In this document: positions 53,292-62,732 of the stretch, piece after piece
How the letters are laid out: each line of letters begins with the position of its first letter
Position numbering within the stretch: position 1 is the first letter of the stretch
Origin: Variovorax sp. Sphag1AA
GTDB taxonomy: Bacteria; Pseudomonadota; Gammaproteobacteria; Burkholderiales; Burkholderiaceae_C
Direction: 5' to 3'
NCBI RefSeq assembly: GCF_014192575.1
Contig: NZ_JACHYC010000002.1
Span: 434,001-498,000, forward strand
Length of the DNA: 64,000 nucleotides
The notes under the pieces: generated by a model
What the model saw: the letters and a program-made list of their open reading frames with translations, nothing else
What the model was told of the DNA's origin: nothing
Database searches by the model: none
Program-made: the position numbers and the translations under genes

Positions 53292-54785
53292 TCAGAACTG
53301 GAAATAGAGGAACGGGCTGTAGGAGCCCAGCTTCGAGACGCAGAGTCCGAGCAGAAGGACGGTCGCGAGCGACATGAGCCCGGTGAAGACCAGCGAGGCG
53401 CGCGGCCGGCCAGCCAGCGACTGTGCCTGGGGGACCCAGCGCTGCAGCGTGATGGTCGGCGGCAGTGCGAGGCAGATGAAGAGCCCGACGATCAGGGTCT
53501 GGAAAAATTCGGGCTTGCGGCTAGGAACGGGGCCGAATTCGGTGAATGCCTCCAGTGCAGTTCCATGGAAGCCCAGCATTCCCTTGTAGATCGCCATCGC
53601 GGCATGCATGCTTTCCGCGCGGAAGACCACCCAGGCGAGCATCACGCACAGGAATGTGATGAACCAGCCGAGGACTTTCGACAGTCGGCCGGGCTTCGAG
53701 TCGCGGCGAACCTTGCCATTCCAGAGATGGTTGATCACCAGGTACATGCCGTGCAGGCCGCCCCAGATCACGAAGGTCCAGGCGGCGCCATGCCACAGAC
53801 CGCCCAGCAGCATGGTGATGAAGAGGTTCATGTAGCGGCGCGCCGGCCCCTTGCGATTGCCACCCAACGGAATGTAGAGATAGTCCCGCAGGAAGGTCGA
53901 CAGGGAGATGTGCCAGCGGCGCCAGAACTCGATGATGTTCGTCGACTTGTAGGGTGAGTTGAAGTTGAGCGGCAACTTGACGCCCAGGCACAACGACAGG
54001 CCCACGGCCATGTCCGAATAGCCCGAGAAGTCGAAATAGATCTGCAGGGTATAGGCGAGCACGCCAAGCCATGCGGTGTAGAGCATGGGGTCCGTGCCGT
54101 GGTGCACACCATTGAACATGAGATCCGCGTACTCGCCCACCTTGTCGCCGATGAGGAGCTTCTTGGCGAGACCGAAGACGAAGATGGCGAGGCCAAGCGA
54201 GACCTTGTTCAGATCCACGCGGTAGGTCGCCGGATTGGCGAACTGCGGCATCATCTGCGCGTGGTGCAAGACCGGCCCCGCGATCAGATGGGGGAAGTAG
54301 GTGACGAAGAGCACGTAGTGCACGAAGCTGCGTTCGTGAACCTTGTCCTGCCAGCAGTCCACCAGGAACGCGATCTGCGTGAACGTGTAGAAGGAAATGC
54401 CGATCGGCAGGGCAATGTGCAGCATCGGCAGTGGCGTGAACCCTGCTGCGCTGATCCCTTCATTCACGTTGCCAAGGAAGAAGTTCGCGTACTTGAACGT
54501 GGCGAGCACCGCCAGGTTCACGGTCAGCGCGAACACCAACATGCGCTTTCGGCCCGCGTCGGTGCGGCCGGGCCCGCGCGTCAGGCGCAATCCGGCCCAA
54601 TAGTTGAAGCAGATCGATGCGAGCAGCAGCGGCAGGGCTTCGACGCTCCACCAGCCGTAGAAGAAGAGCGATGCCAGCGCGAGGAAGCCGGCTGCAGCAC
54701 GCACATCTCGCTTTCCGATGAGGAAGAACCCGAAAAGGACGATCGGGAAAAAGCAGAAGATGAACGCGTAAGAGTTGAAGAGCAT
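53292..54785 (-). CDS. MBOAT-family O-acyltransferase (AlgI-like)
   Basis: A 497-residue membrane protein with about ten hydrophobic segments. The MBOAT signatures are 'FPHLIAGPVLHHAQMMPQF' (~160-178), 'DFSGYSDMAVGLSLCLGVKL' (~258-277), 'FWRRWHISLSTFLRDYLYIP' (~291-310) and the active-site His in 'GGLWHGAAWTFVIWGGLHG' (~330-350). AlgI-type members pass acetyl groups to periplasmic acceptors. It lies 78 bases after coaE in a cluster that is normally coaE-zapD, so it is an insertion into a conserved operon. Confidence 0.9.
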   Translation of the reverse strand: MLFNSYAFIFCFFPIVLFGFFLIGKRDVRAAAGFLALASLFFYGWWSVEALPLLLASICFNYWAGLRLTRGPGRTDAGRKRMLVFALTVNLAVLATFKYANFFLGNVNEGISAAGFTPLPMLHIALPIGISFYTFTQIAFLVDCWQDKVHERSFVHYVLFVTYFPHLIAGPVLHHAQMMPQFANPATYRVDLNKVSLGLAIFVFGLAKKLLIGDKVGEYADLMFNGVHHGTDPMLYTAWLGVLAYTLQIYFDFSGYSDMAVGLSLCLGVKLPLNFNSPYKSTNIIEFWRRWHISLSTFLRDYLYIPLGGNRKGPARRYMNLFITMLLGGLWHGAAWTFVIWGGLHGMYLVINHLWNGKVRRDSKPGRLSKVLGWFITFLCVMLAWVVFRAESMHAAMAIYKGMLGFHGTALEAFTEFGPVPSRKPEFFQTLIVGLFICLALPPTITLQRWVPQAQSLAGRPRASLVFTGLMSLATVLLLGLCVSKLGSYSPFLYFQF

Positions 54786-54863
54786 CTTGGGGGAGCGTTG
54801 CCGCGGGGCTCGCTGGCACGCCGCTTTCTTGTTCTCCGGCGCTGGAGGCCGGCCAACCGTGGA

Positions 54864-55466
54864 TTATCGCGCGCTGGCGACGGTCCACTGCTCCCAGAGA
54901 CCCTCGACGTGGAGGGAGAGTTCCGCGAGACCCAGTCCTTCGTTGTAGATCACCGCGTCGGCCGAGGCTCTGCGAAGAGCGCGATGCGCCTGCTGCGCGA
55001 TCACGGCACGAACCGCGTCGGGCGCCCAGCCCGACCGGGCCACCACGCGCTCGAGTTGTGTCTGCTCGCTCGCATCGATCACGAGGACGCGATCGACGAT
55101 GGCGCGCCAGCGCTTCGATTCCACCAGCAAGGGCACGTCGAAGACGACCGCCTGTCCGGGTTGAGCGGAGGCGGCCTGACGTTCGCATTCAGCGCCGATC
55201 AAGGGGTGGAGGATGCCTTCGAGCCGCTTTTTCGCCTGGGCATCGGAAAACACGAGTTCCCGCATCCGTGCCCGGTCCATGCCGCCTTCAAGAGTCAGGA
55301 TGGAGGGGCCGAACTCCGCTTCGAGTGCCGGCATCGCGGCGCCGCCCGGCTCGGCGATGGATCGGGCAATCGCATCGGTATCCACAAGCAGCGCGCCGCG
55401 CGCGACCAGCATGGCGGCGACCGTGCTCTTGCCGCTTCCGATGCCGCCGGTCAAGCCGATGCGCAC
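54864..55466 (-). CDS. coaE: Dephospho-CoA kinase
   Basis: A 200-residue P-loop kinase for the last step of CoA synthesis. 'RIGLTGGIGSGKS' (2-14) is the ATP loop, 'LVDTDAIAR' the substrate segment (~30-38), and 'VFDVPLLVES' (~105-114) the lid region. I chose GTG at 55466, because a TGAAGGAG ribosome site overlapping the pilD stop lies eight bases upstream and the protein then begins right at the conserved strand. A TTG at 55490 or GTG at 55475 would add up to eight residues that match nothing. Confidence 0.92.
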   Translation of the reverse strand: MRIGLTGGIGSGKSTVAAMLVARGALLVDTDAIARSIAEPGGAAMPALEAEFGPSILTLEGGMDRARMRELVFSDAQAKKRLEGILHPLIGAECERQAASAQPGQAVVFDVPLLVESKRWRAIVDRVLVIDASEQTQLERVVARSGWAPDAVRAVIAQQAHRALRRASADAVIYNEGLGLAELSLHVEGLWEQWTVASAR

Positions 55467-55479
55467 CGCGCGCACTCCT

Positions 55480-56322
55480 TCAAAGGCCAATCGCGCGAAG
55501 AATCGCGTCGGGGCCGAAGAGCATTGCAGTCAGGCCCGCTCCGGCCAGGAAGGGGCCAAAGGGGACGTAGCCGCCTTCGCGCAACTTGCTGTTGAATTTG
55601 AGTGCGAGTCCGACGATGACGCCGATCACGGACGCCATGAGGATGATCGGTACCAGGGCCTGCCAGCCGAACCACGCACCGAACGCCGCGAAGAGCTTGA
55701 AGTCGCCATAGCCCATTCCTTCCTTCCCGGTCGTCAGCTTGAACAGCCAGTAGACCGCCCACAGCGAGGTATAGCCCGCGACGGCACCCCAGACCGCATT
55801 CGTCAGGCTGACACCTGTGAAGCCCGCGATGGAGGCGAGAAGGCCGGCCCACAGCAAGGGTAGCGTGATGTCGTCGGGCAACAGCGTCGTGTCCCAGTCG
55901 ATCAGCGCCAGCGCCAGCAGCGCGGCTGCAAATCCGCACCATGCGAGGCCTCCGAACTGGCCGGGCATGTGCCACACGCTCCATGCGAAGAGTGCCGCCG
56001 TGATCAGCTCGACCAGTGGGTAGCGCAAGCTGATCGGCGTCTTGCACGCCGAGCATTTGCCGCGAAGCATGAGATAGCTCAGTACCGGGATGTTTTCGTA
56101 CCAACGGATGGCGTGGCCGCATTGCTGGCACCGCGACTGCGGCACCATCAGGTTGAACCGCTCCGCTGCTGGCGCTTCGCCACCGTTCAAGGTTGCGCAC
56201 TCGGCGGCCCATTGCTGCTCGAGCATCTTGGGTAGACGGTAGATCACGACATTGAGGAAGCTGCCGATCAGCAACCCGAGGACGCCTGCCAGGGCAGCGT
56301 CCACGCCCTGAGAGACGAGCAT
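55480..56322 (-). CDS. pilD: Prepilin peptidase / N-methyltransferase PilD
   Basis: A 280-residue inner-membrane aspartic protease (A24) that cleaves and methylates type IV prepilins. The zinc-type cysteine pairs are 'CQQCGHAIRW' and 'CSACKTPIS' (~64-98). The catalytic aspartates lie in 'LIDWDTTLLPD' (~144-154) and 'GMGYGDFKLFAAFGAW' (~205-220). The start shares one base with the pilC stop. Confidence 0.95.
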   Translation of the reverse strand: MLVSQGVDAALAGVLGLLIGSFLNVVIYRLPKMLEQQWAAECATLNGGEAPAAERFNLMVPQSRCQQCGHAIRWYENIPVLSYLMLRGKCSACKTPISLRYPLVELITAALFAWSVWHMPGQFGGLAWCGFAAALLALALIDWDTTLLPDDITLPLLWAGLLASIAGFTGVSLTNAVWGAVAGYTSLWAVYWLFKLTTGKEGMGYGDFKLFAAFGAWFGWQALVPIILMASVIGVIVGLALKFNSKLREGGYVPFGPFLAGAGLTAMLFGPDAILRAIGL

Positions 56323-57545
56323 CAGACGACCTGGCCGAGCTTGAAGATAGGCAGGTACATCGACACCACGATGCCGCCGATGATCACGCCGAGGAACACG
56401 ATGATGATCGGCTCCATCAGGCTCGACAGGCCTGCAACCATGTCATCGACTTCCTGTTCGTAGAAGTCGGCTGCCTTTCCGAGCATGTGATCGATGGAAC
56501 CCGATTCCTCGCCGATGGCGGTCATCTGCAGAACCATCGACGGAAACAGGTTCGCATTGGTCATCGCCGCGGTCAGGCTGGTACCGGTCGACACCTCCTG
56601 TTGAATCTTGGTCGTGGCCTCCGCATACACGGAGTTGCCCGATGCGCCGCCCACAGAGTCCAACGCTTCGACCAGCGGCACGCCTGCCGCGAACATGGTC
56701 GCGAGCGTGCGCGTCCATCGCGCGACACAGGACTTGTCGATGAGGTCGCCGAAGATCGGCATGCGAAGCAGGAGACGGTCCATCACCTGCTGCACGCGCT
56801 CGTTGCGCTTCCACGCCTGGAGGAAGAAATAGATTCCGCCGCCGAGCACGCCAAAGATCAACCACCAGTACGAGACGAAGTATTCGCTGATGCCCATGAC
56901 GATCAGCGTTGGTGCCGGCAGGTCGGCGCCGAAGGAGGTGAACACCTGCTTGAAGGCAGGGATCACGAAGATCATGATGATCGCCACCACGACGAAGGCC
57001 ACGACGATCACGGATGTCGGGTACATGAGCGCCGACTTGATCTTCGACTTGATGGCCTCGGTCTTCTCCATGTAGGTGGCGAGGCGATCCAGCAGGTCTT
57101 CAAGAATACCGGCGGCCTCGCCGGCCTCCACGAGGTTGCAGTAGAGGCTGTCGAAGTATTTCGGGAATTTGCGGAACGCGGCCGACAGCGACGTACCCGT
57201 TTCAACGTCGCTGCGAATGTCGTTGAGCAGCTTTCCGACGCTTGGGTTCGCATTGCCCCGGCCGACGATGTCAAATGCCTGAAGCAGTGGCACGCCGGCC
57301 TTCATCATGGTGGCCAGCTGCCGCGTGAAGATGGCGATGTCCTTCGGCTTGATCGCCTTCCCGGACCTCATCCGCCGCTTCTTGATCTTGGTCGTGAGGA
57401 CGCCCTGGCGCCGCAGCGCAGCCTGCACCTGGTTCTCGCCGGCGGCGCGAAGCTCGCCGCGCACGATCTTGCCGCTGCGGTCCTTTCCCTCCCACTCGTA
57501 GATATATTCCTTGAGCGTTCGGTTTGATGCTGCTGCCGTTGCCAT
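56322..57545 (-). CDS. pilC: PilC, type IV pilus inner-membrane platform protein
   Basis: A 407-residue GspF/PilC-family protein with two repeated cytoplasmic domains and three main membrane helices. 'DIAIFTRQLATMMKAGVPLL' (~50-69) and the second-repeat counterpart 'VARWTRTLATMFAAGVPLVE' (~265-284) are typical, and the C-terminus 'SMYLPIFKLGQVV' matches the family. It couples PilB ATPase motion to pilus extension. It lies 20 bases after pilB. Confidence 0.96.
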   Translation of the reverse strand: MATAAASNRTLKEYIYEWEGKDRSGKIVRGELRAAGENQVQAALRRQGVLTTKIKKRRMRSGKAIKPKDIAIFTRQLATMMKAGVPLLQAFDIVGRGNANPSVGKLLNDIRSDVETGTSLSAAFRKFPKYFDSLYCNLVEAGEAAGILEDLLDRLATYMEKTEAIKSKIKSALMYPTSVIVVAFVVVAIIMIFVIPAFKQVFTSFGADLPAPTLIVMGISEYFVSYWWLIFGVLGGGIYFFLQAWKRNERVQQVMDRLLLRMPIFGDLIDKSCVARWTRTLATMFAAGVPLVEALDSVGGASGNSVYAEATTKIQQEVSTGTSLTAAMTNANLFPSMVLQMTAIGEESGSIDHMLGKAADFYEQEVDDMVAGLSSLMEPIIIVFLGVIIGGIVVSMYLPIFKLGQVV

Positions 57546-57565
57546 TGGTTCTCCGCCGTTGAATG

Positions 57566-59299
57566 CTATTCGTTGGTGACTGCGAGCACTTCCTCAAGCG
57601 ACGTCAGTCCCTGCATGACCTTCTTCAATCCTGACTGACGCAGCGAACGTACGCCCTCGGCTTCGGCTTGCCTTGAAATGTCGAGCGCCGACCCGTCCCG
57701 GAGAATGATCTTCTGGATCTCTTCACTGATCGGCATGACCTGGTAGATGCCGACCCGCCCCTTGTAGCCGCCGTTGCAGGCAGAGCAGCCGACGGGGTGA
57801 TAGGGCTTCCATGAACCATCGAGTTCGTGTTCCTTGAAACCCGCATCGAGCAATGCCTGCTTGGGCACGTCCGAGGGCGCCTTGCACACGGTGCACAGGC
57901 GCCGGGCAAGACGCTGGGCGGTGATCAGGATCACGCTCGATGCGATGTTGAAGGGCGCGATACCCATATTGCGCATCCGCGTCAGCGTCGTTGGCGCGTC
58001 ATTCGTGTGGAGCGTCGACAGCACCAGGTGACCCGTCTGCGCCGCCTTGATCGCGATGTCGGCAGTCTCCAGATCGCGGATTTCGCCGACCATGATGATG
58101 TCCGGATCCTGCCGCAGGAAGGCGCGCAGCGCGGCCGCGAAGGTGAGGCCGGCCTTCTCGTTGACGTTGACCTGATTGACGCCCGGTAGATTGATTTCGG
58201 ACGGATCTTCCGCCGTGGCGATGTTCACGCCGGCCTTGTTAAGCAGGTTCAGACAGGTGTAGAGCGACACCGTCTTGCCCGAACCTGTCGGTCCTGTGAC
58301 CAGCACCATTCCGTAGGGGCGGTTGATCGCATTGAGCAGGCGCTCCTTTTCGTCTGCGTCATAGCCGAGTGCGTCGATGCCGAGGCGCGCACTGCTCGGG
58401 TCAAGAATACGGATGACGATCTTTTCGCCGAAAAGCGTGGGGAGCGTGCTCACACGGAAATCGATCACGCGATCCGGGCCGATCTTGAGCTTCATGCGCC
58501 CGTCCTGCGGGACGCGCTTCTCGGAGATGTCCAGGCGCGAGATCACCTTGATGCGCGAGGCAAGCTTGTCCTTGATGACTGTCGGCGGGCTTGCGATCTC
58601 GCGCAGTTCGCCGTCGATGCGAAAGCGCACGCGGTAGTTGTGCTCGTACGGCTCGAAATGAATGTCCGACGCGCGCATGCTGAATGCGTCGAGCAACATC
58701 TTGTGCAAGAAGCGGACGACTGGGGCATCTTCGACTTCCGCTACGGCCTGCTCGTTTGTATCGCCCGCGGTCTCTGCCGAAACGTCATCGAATTCGAACT
58801 CGGTGCCGATGATGTTGTCGATGGATTCTGTAGCGGTCACCGCGGCCGCTTCGATCATCCTCGACAGCTTGTCGTATTCGGCAATGACCCAGTCCACGCC
58901 CATCTGCGAGGCGAACTTGATCTTCTCCGCCGCCTGCTGATCCGATGGGTCTGCCGTCGCGACAATGAGCCGGTTGTTGCGCTTGCTGAGGACGACTACG
59001 CGATAGGCTTGGCACAGCTTGGCGTCCAGGAGATCTTTGGGAAGGCGCTGCGGATCGATCGCATCCAGATCGAGAAGGGGGGCGCCGAAGGCGCTCGACA
59101 GGGTGTGCGCTAGGTCAGCCGCCGAGACGGCGCCGGTCCCGGTCAACTCCGCAATGAAGCTGGTCCGTCCGCTGAGCGACTTTTGGTAGATGTCCTCCGC
59201 GGCTTTTGCGGGGAGCTTTCCAGCCGAAACCAAGGCACGCGCAAGTCCCGGCAGAGCGACTGGCGAGCTTTCTTTGATCAGGGGTTCGGCAGCGGCCAT
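57566..59299 (-). CDS. pilB: PilB, type IV pilus assembly ATPase
   Basis: A 577-residue GspE/PilB ATPase powering pilus extension. The N-terminal MshEN domain (~20-150) precedes the motor. Walker A is 'VTGPTGSGKTVSLYTCLNLL' (~337-356), Asp box 'TAEDPSEINLPG' (~365-376), Walker B 'DIIMVGEIRDLETADIA' (~401-417) and His box 'HLVLSTLHTND' (~426-436). A four-cysteine zinc site 'CTVCKAPSD' and 'CSACNGG' follows. It heads pilB-pilC-pilD; no pilT or pilA lies in the window. Confidence 0.97.
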   Translation of the reverse strand: MAAAEPLIKESSPVALPGLARALVSAGKLPAKAAEDIYQKSLSGRTSFIAELTGTGAVSAADLAHTLSSAFGAPLLDLDAIDPQRLPKDLLDAKLCQAYRVVVLSKRNNRLIVATADPSDQQAAEKIKFASQMGVDWVIAEYDKLSRMIEAAAVTATESIDNIIGTEFEFDDVSAETAGDTNEQAVAEVEDAPVVRFLHKMLLDAFSMRASDIHFEPYEHNYRVRFRIDGELREIASPPTVIKDKLASRIKVISRLDISEKRVPQDGRMKLKIGPDRVIDFRVSTLPTLFGEKIVIRILDPSSARLGIDALGYDADEKERLLNAINRPYGMVLVTGPTGSGKTVSLYTCLNLLNKAGVNIATAEDPSEINLPGVNQVNVNEKAGLTFAAALRAFLRQDPDIIMVGEIRDLETADIAIKAAQTGHLVLSTLHTNDAPTTLTRMRNMGIAPFNIASSVILITAQRLARRLCTVCKAPSDVPKQALLDAGFKEHELDGSWKPYHPVGCSACNGGYKGRVGIYQVMPISEEIQKIILRDGSALDISRQAEAEGVRSLRQSGLKKVMQGLTSLEEVLAVTNE

Positions 59300-59335
59300 T
59301 CAACGAATGTAAAAAACGTGAGAATTTGCTTCACG

Positions 59336-59364
59336 ATCATCGCTGATCGCCTTCGCACTGTAAA
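59336..59364 (-). promoter_or_regulatory. Weak candidate sigma-70 promoter of pilBCD
   Basis: Read on the minus strand: TTTACA (59364-59359), a 17-base spacer, then GATGAT (59341-59336). This gives a leader of about 30 bases to pilB. An inverted repeat CTTCGC-TC-GCGAAG lies just upstream (59377-59390). No RpoN consensus was seen for pilB. Confidence 0.35.
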
Positions 59365-59573
59365 CCGCAGAGCCGTCTTCGCTCGCGAAGCATTTGGCGT
59401 TTGCGTCACAAAAGGCAGGTCGGACTAGGCGGGGATTAATACCTCCGGCTTCCAAATCCCGAAAAGGTCATGATGACGATCGGGCCCCGTTTGCTGCGGC
59501 GACAGAGGGCGAATGATCTTAGCAGCAGTCCAGTGACACGCGGCGGTGATCCGGCTTCGATATAAGGAGGGAG

Positions 59574-59663
59574 ATGTTGTCGACTCCCAACAGCCACAAC
59601 GCAAGAACCGCTGCATGGATTGTTGGGATAGCTCAATCGCGCGCCGCGGCGATCTTCCAATGA
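59574..59663 (+). CDS. Possible small ORF with strong Shine-Dalgarno
   Basis: A 29-codon frame (starts MLSTPNSHN, ends AAAIFQ) preceded by AAGGAGG at 59564-59570, one of the best ribosome sites in the window. Spacing to the ATG is only three bases; the next codon, TTG at 59577, would have six. The peptide has a mildly hydrophobic middle (AAWIVGIA). There is no known homologue and no evidence of expression. The motif may be chance. Confidence 0.2.
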   Translation: MLSTPNSHNARTAAWIVGIAQSRAAAIFQ

Positions 59664-59684
59664 GCATGGCATGACCAGGAATGC

Positions 59685-59761
59685 TGGTCGGGGTGAGAGG
59701 ATTCGAACCTCCGGCCTCTACGTCCCGAACGTAGCGCTCTACCAGGCTAAGCTACACCCCG
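59685..59761 (-). tRNA. tRNA-Pro (CGG)
   Basis: A 77-base minus-strand cloverleaf with encoded CCA. Acceptor stem CGGGGTG/CACCCCG with discriminator A, anticodon loop TTCGGGA giving CGG between CTACG/CGTAG, and T-loop TTCGAAT. It reads CCG codons. It lies 37 bases downstream of ispB on the same strand and may be transcribed with it. Confidence 0.97.
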
Positions 59762-59798
59762 ATGGTTGCAAGAAAAGAGAGTCGTCCTTCGTGGTGAC

Positions 59799-60791
59799 TT
59801 AGGCGCGTCGCTCAAGCAACTGAGCTGCTAATTGTAGCAAACCTGAAGAGTAAGAATTTTCGGGGAGGCCAGAAAGTGCGTCTATTGCTCGTTGCGCCTC
59901 AGCTGCCGCTGCTGCTCTTGTGGCCTCCAAGGCGCCGGTTTGCCGAACGATCGCAACGATCTGGGGTAGCTGCGTCGTGTCGCCCGCTTCGATGGCGGCG
60001 CGGATGAGGTCGCGCTGCTCTGGTGTTCCGCGCCGCATGGCAAGGATGAGCGGCAGCGTCGTCTTTCCTTCGCGCAGGTCGTCTCCCACGTTCTTGCCGG
60101 TTTCGCTTGCGTCGCCGGCGTAGTCAAGTACGTCGTCGACGACTTGAAATGCGGTGCCTAGCGCTTGACCGTAGGTTGCGCACGCTTCCTCGACTTCTGA
60201 AGATGCTTTGGCAAGCACCGCGGCAAGACGCGTGCTTGCTTCAAACAGTTTTGCAGTCTTGGAGCGGATGACGCGAAGGTAGGCTTCCTCATCGAGCGAA
60301 GCGTCGTGCATGTTCATCAGCTGGAGGACTTCGCCCTCGGCGATGACGTTGGTTGCCTCGGCGAGGATTTCCATGACGCGCATGTCGCGTGCTTCCAGCA
60401 TCATCTGGAATGCGCGCGAATACAGGAAGTCGCCGACGAGGACGCTAGCGGGATTTCCGAAGGATTCGTTGGCCGTCGGCCGCCCGCGCCGAAGCGTAGA
60501 TTCGTCAACCACGTCGTCGTGTAGCAACGTTGCCGTATGAATGAACTCGACAACTGCCGCAAGGTTGAAGCGTTGTTCTTCTTGATAGCCCAGGGCGCCT
60601 GCCATCAGCAACAGCAGGGCTGGCCGCAGTCGCTTGCCGCCGGCGGAGATGATGTATTTCGAGACCTCGCTCACGAGCGGGACGCCGGTATCGAGACGGC
60701 GTGCGATCACGCGGTCGACCCCGGCCATGTCTTCGGCAATCAGGCGGAGTACGCCGGAGGCAGGGGAGGTGTCTGGAGCAGAAACTGACAA
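59799..60791 (-). CDS. ispB: Polyprenyl (octaprenyl) diphosphate synthase
   Basis: A 330-residue trans-prenyltransferase. The first Asp-rich motif 'LLHDDVVDESTLRRGRP' (~89-105) and the second 'FQVVDDVLDYAGDASETGKN' (~214-233) bind the diphosphates through magnesium. It most likely makes the octaprenyl chain of ubiquinone-8, based on family and on its classic position divergent from rplU-rpmA. Chain length cannot be proved from sequence. Confidence 0.92.
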   Translation of the reverse strand: MSVSAPDTSPASGVLRLIAEDMAGVDRVIARRLDTGVPLVSEVSKYIISAGGKRLRPALLLLMAGALGYQEEQRFNLAAVVEFIHTATLLHDDVVDESTLRRGRPTANESFGNPASVLVGDFLYSRAFQMMLEARDMRVMEILAEATNVIAEGEVLQLMNMHDASLDEEAYLRVIRSKTAKLFEASTRLAAVLAKASSEVEEACATYGQALGTAFQVVDDVLDYAGDASETGKNVGDDLREGKTTLPLILAMRRGTPEQRDLIRAAIEAGDTTQLPQIVAIVRQTGALEATRAAAAAEAQRAIDALSGLPENSYSSGLLQLAAQLLERRA

Positions 60792-60917
60792 GGCGAAGGC
60801 GCTTGCGCGCTGCGAGAGGTGCGACGGTGGCGCTGGGCCGGAAGCGAATGATTATATGGAGTGATGGCGCCGTGAGGCGGCGGACTCGGCGCCGATAGTG
60901 CTTTGATTGCGTTGGCG

Positions 60918-60926
60918 TGCTACAAT
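60918..60926 (+). promoter_or_regulatory. Extended -10 promoter candidate of rplU-rpmA
   Basis: TGCTACAAT, an extended -10 (TG-N-TACAAT), lies 51 bases before the rplU ATG. No good -35 is found at 16-18 bases, which fits an extended -10 promoter. Confidence 0.45.
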
Positions 60927-60977
60927 CTTCGGCTCTGCGGAATTCGCCGTAGAGCCATCTTTTCCCAAGAGGTCCAC

Positions 60978-61289
60978 ATGTACGCGGTCATAAAAACCGG
61001 CGGCAAGCAGTATCGCGTTGCTTCCGGCGAAAAAATCAAAGTAGAACAGATTGCTGCGGACGTAGGCCAGGAAATCGTGATTGACCAAGTGCTTGCAGTC
61101 GGTGACGGCAGCGCAATCAAGGTCGGCACGCCCCTGGTGTCCGGTGCAACGGTAACGGCAACTGTGTTGTCGCACGGCAAGCACGACAAGGTTCGCATCT
61201 TCAAGATGCGTCGTCGTAAGCACTATCAGAAACGTCAAGGCCATCGCCAGCAGTTCACCGAACTGCAAATCGGCGCGATCGCCGGCTAA
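60978..61289 (+). CDS. rplU: 50S ribosomal protein L21
   Basis: A 103-residue L21: '[20 protein letters not shown]' at the start, 'KIRIF-like [18 protein letters not shown]' basic segment (~75-92) and '[10 protein letters not shown]' at the end. The ATG at 60978 starts the conserved sequence. It is followed by rpmA after 12 bases. Confidence 0.98.
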   Translation: MYAVIKTGGKQYRVASGEKIKVEQIAADVGQEIVIDQVLAVGDGSAIKVGTPLVSGATVTATVLSHGKHDKVRIFKMRRRKHYQKRQGHRQQFTELQIGAIAG

Positions 61290-61301
61290 GGAGCTGATTC
61301 C

Positions 61302-61559
61302 ATGGCACAGAAAAAAGGCGGCGGCTCCACGCGAAATGGGCGCGATTCGAAGCCCAAGATGCTCGGCGTAAAGGCGTTTGGCGGCGAACTGATCAGCGCA
61401 GGTTCGATCATCGTGCGCCAGCGCGGCACGCAGTTCCACCCCGGTGTGAACGTCGGCGTCGGCAAGGATCACACGCTGTTTGCACTGGTCGACGGTCATG
61501 TGTCGTTCGGTACCAAGGGTGCTCTCAACAAACAGACGGTCAACGTGACCCCGGCCTAA
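61302..61559 (+). CDS. rpmA: 50S ribosomal protein L27
   Basis: An 85-residue L27 beginning '[20 protein letters not shown]', whose N-terminal arm reaches the peptidyl transferase centre. '[16 protein letters not shown]' (~33-48) is typical. A TAAGGAG ribosome site precedes it, overlapping the rplU stop. Confidence 0.98.
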   Translation: MAQKKGGGSTRNGRDSKPKMLGVKAFGGELISAGSIIVRQRGTQFHPGVNVGVGKDHTLFALVDGHVSFGTKGALNKQTVNVTPA

Positions 61560-61579
61560 GCCGATCACTTCGATCTTTC

Positions 61580-61603
61580 GAAGCCCCGCTTTGCCGGGGC
61601 TTC
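61580..61603 (+). terminator. Terminator-like hairpin after rpmA
   Basis: GAAGCCCCG and CGGGGCTTC form a perfect 9-bp stem with a CTTTGC loop. The following sequence TTCATTTG is only a broken T-tract, so termination may be partial and leave some readthrough into obgE. Confidence 0.6.
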
Positions 61604-61614
61604 TTCATTTGTAA

Positions 61615-62682
<1,068 letters not shown>

Positions 62683-62732
62683 CTTTGTAATTCCAATGGT
62701 CGCCCCGGCGGTGGCCGTTCAACTGCATCAAG

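Larger units (their letters stand above)
59300..59684. other. Intergenic region between pilB and tRNA-Pro
   Basis: About 385 bases without a recognised gene. It holds the possible pilB promoter, an inverted repeat at 59377-59390, a strong Shine-Dalgarno with a 29-codon open frame on the plus strand (59564-59663), and an 8-bp inverted repeat TCCCAACA/TGTTGGGA (59585-59592 and 59621-59628) with a 28-base loop. A minus-strand frame at 59425-59667 matches nothing I know. Confidence 0.5.

Noticed and set aside
59425..59667. An 80-codon minus-strand frame between pilB and tRNA-Pro
   Set aside because: No recognisable protein, overlaps a better-supported ribosome site on the other strand, and composition is unlike the genes around it.
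59685..59761. tRNA-Pro as an integration site for a mobile island
   Set aside because: No integrase gene and no duplicated tRNA 3' end was seen within the window; the flanks are normal housekeeping genes.
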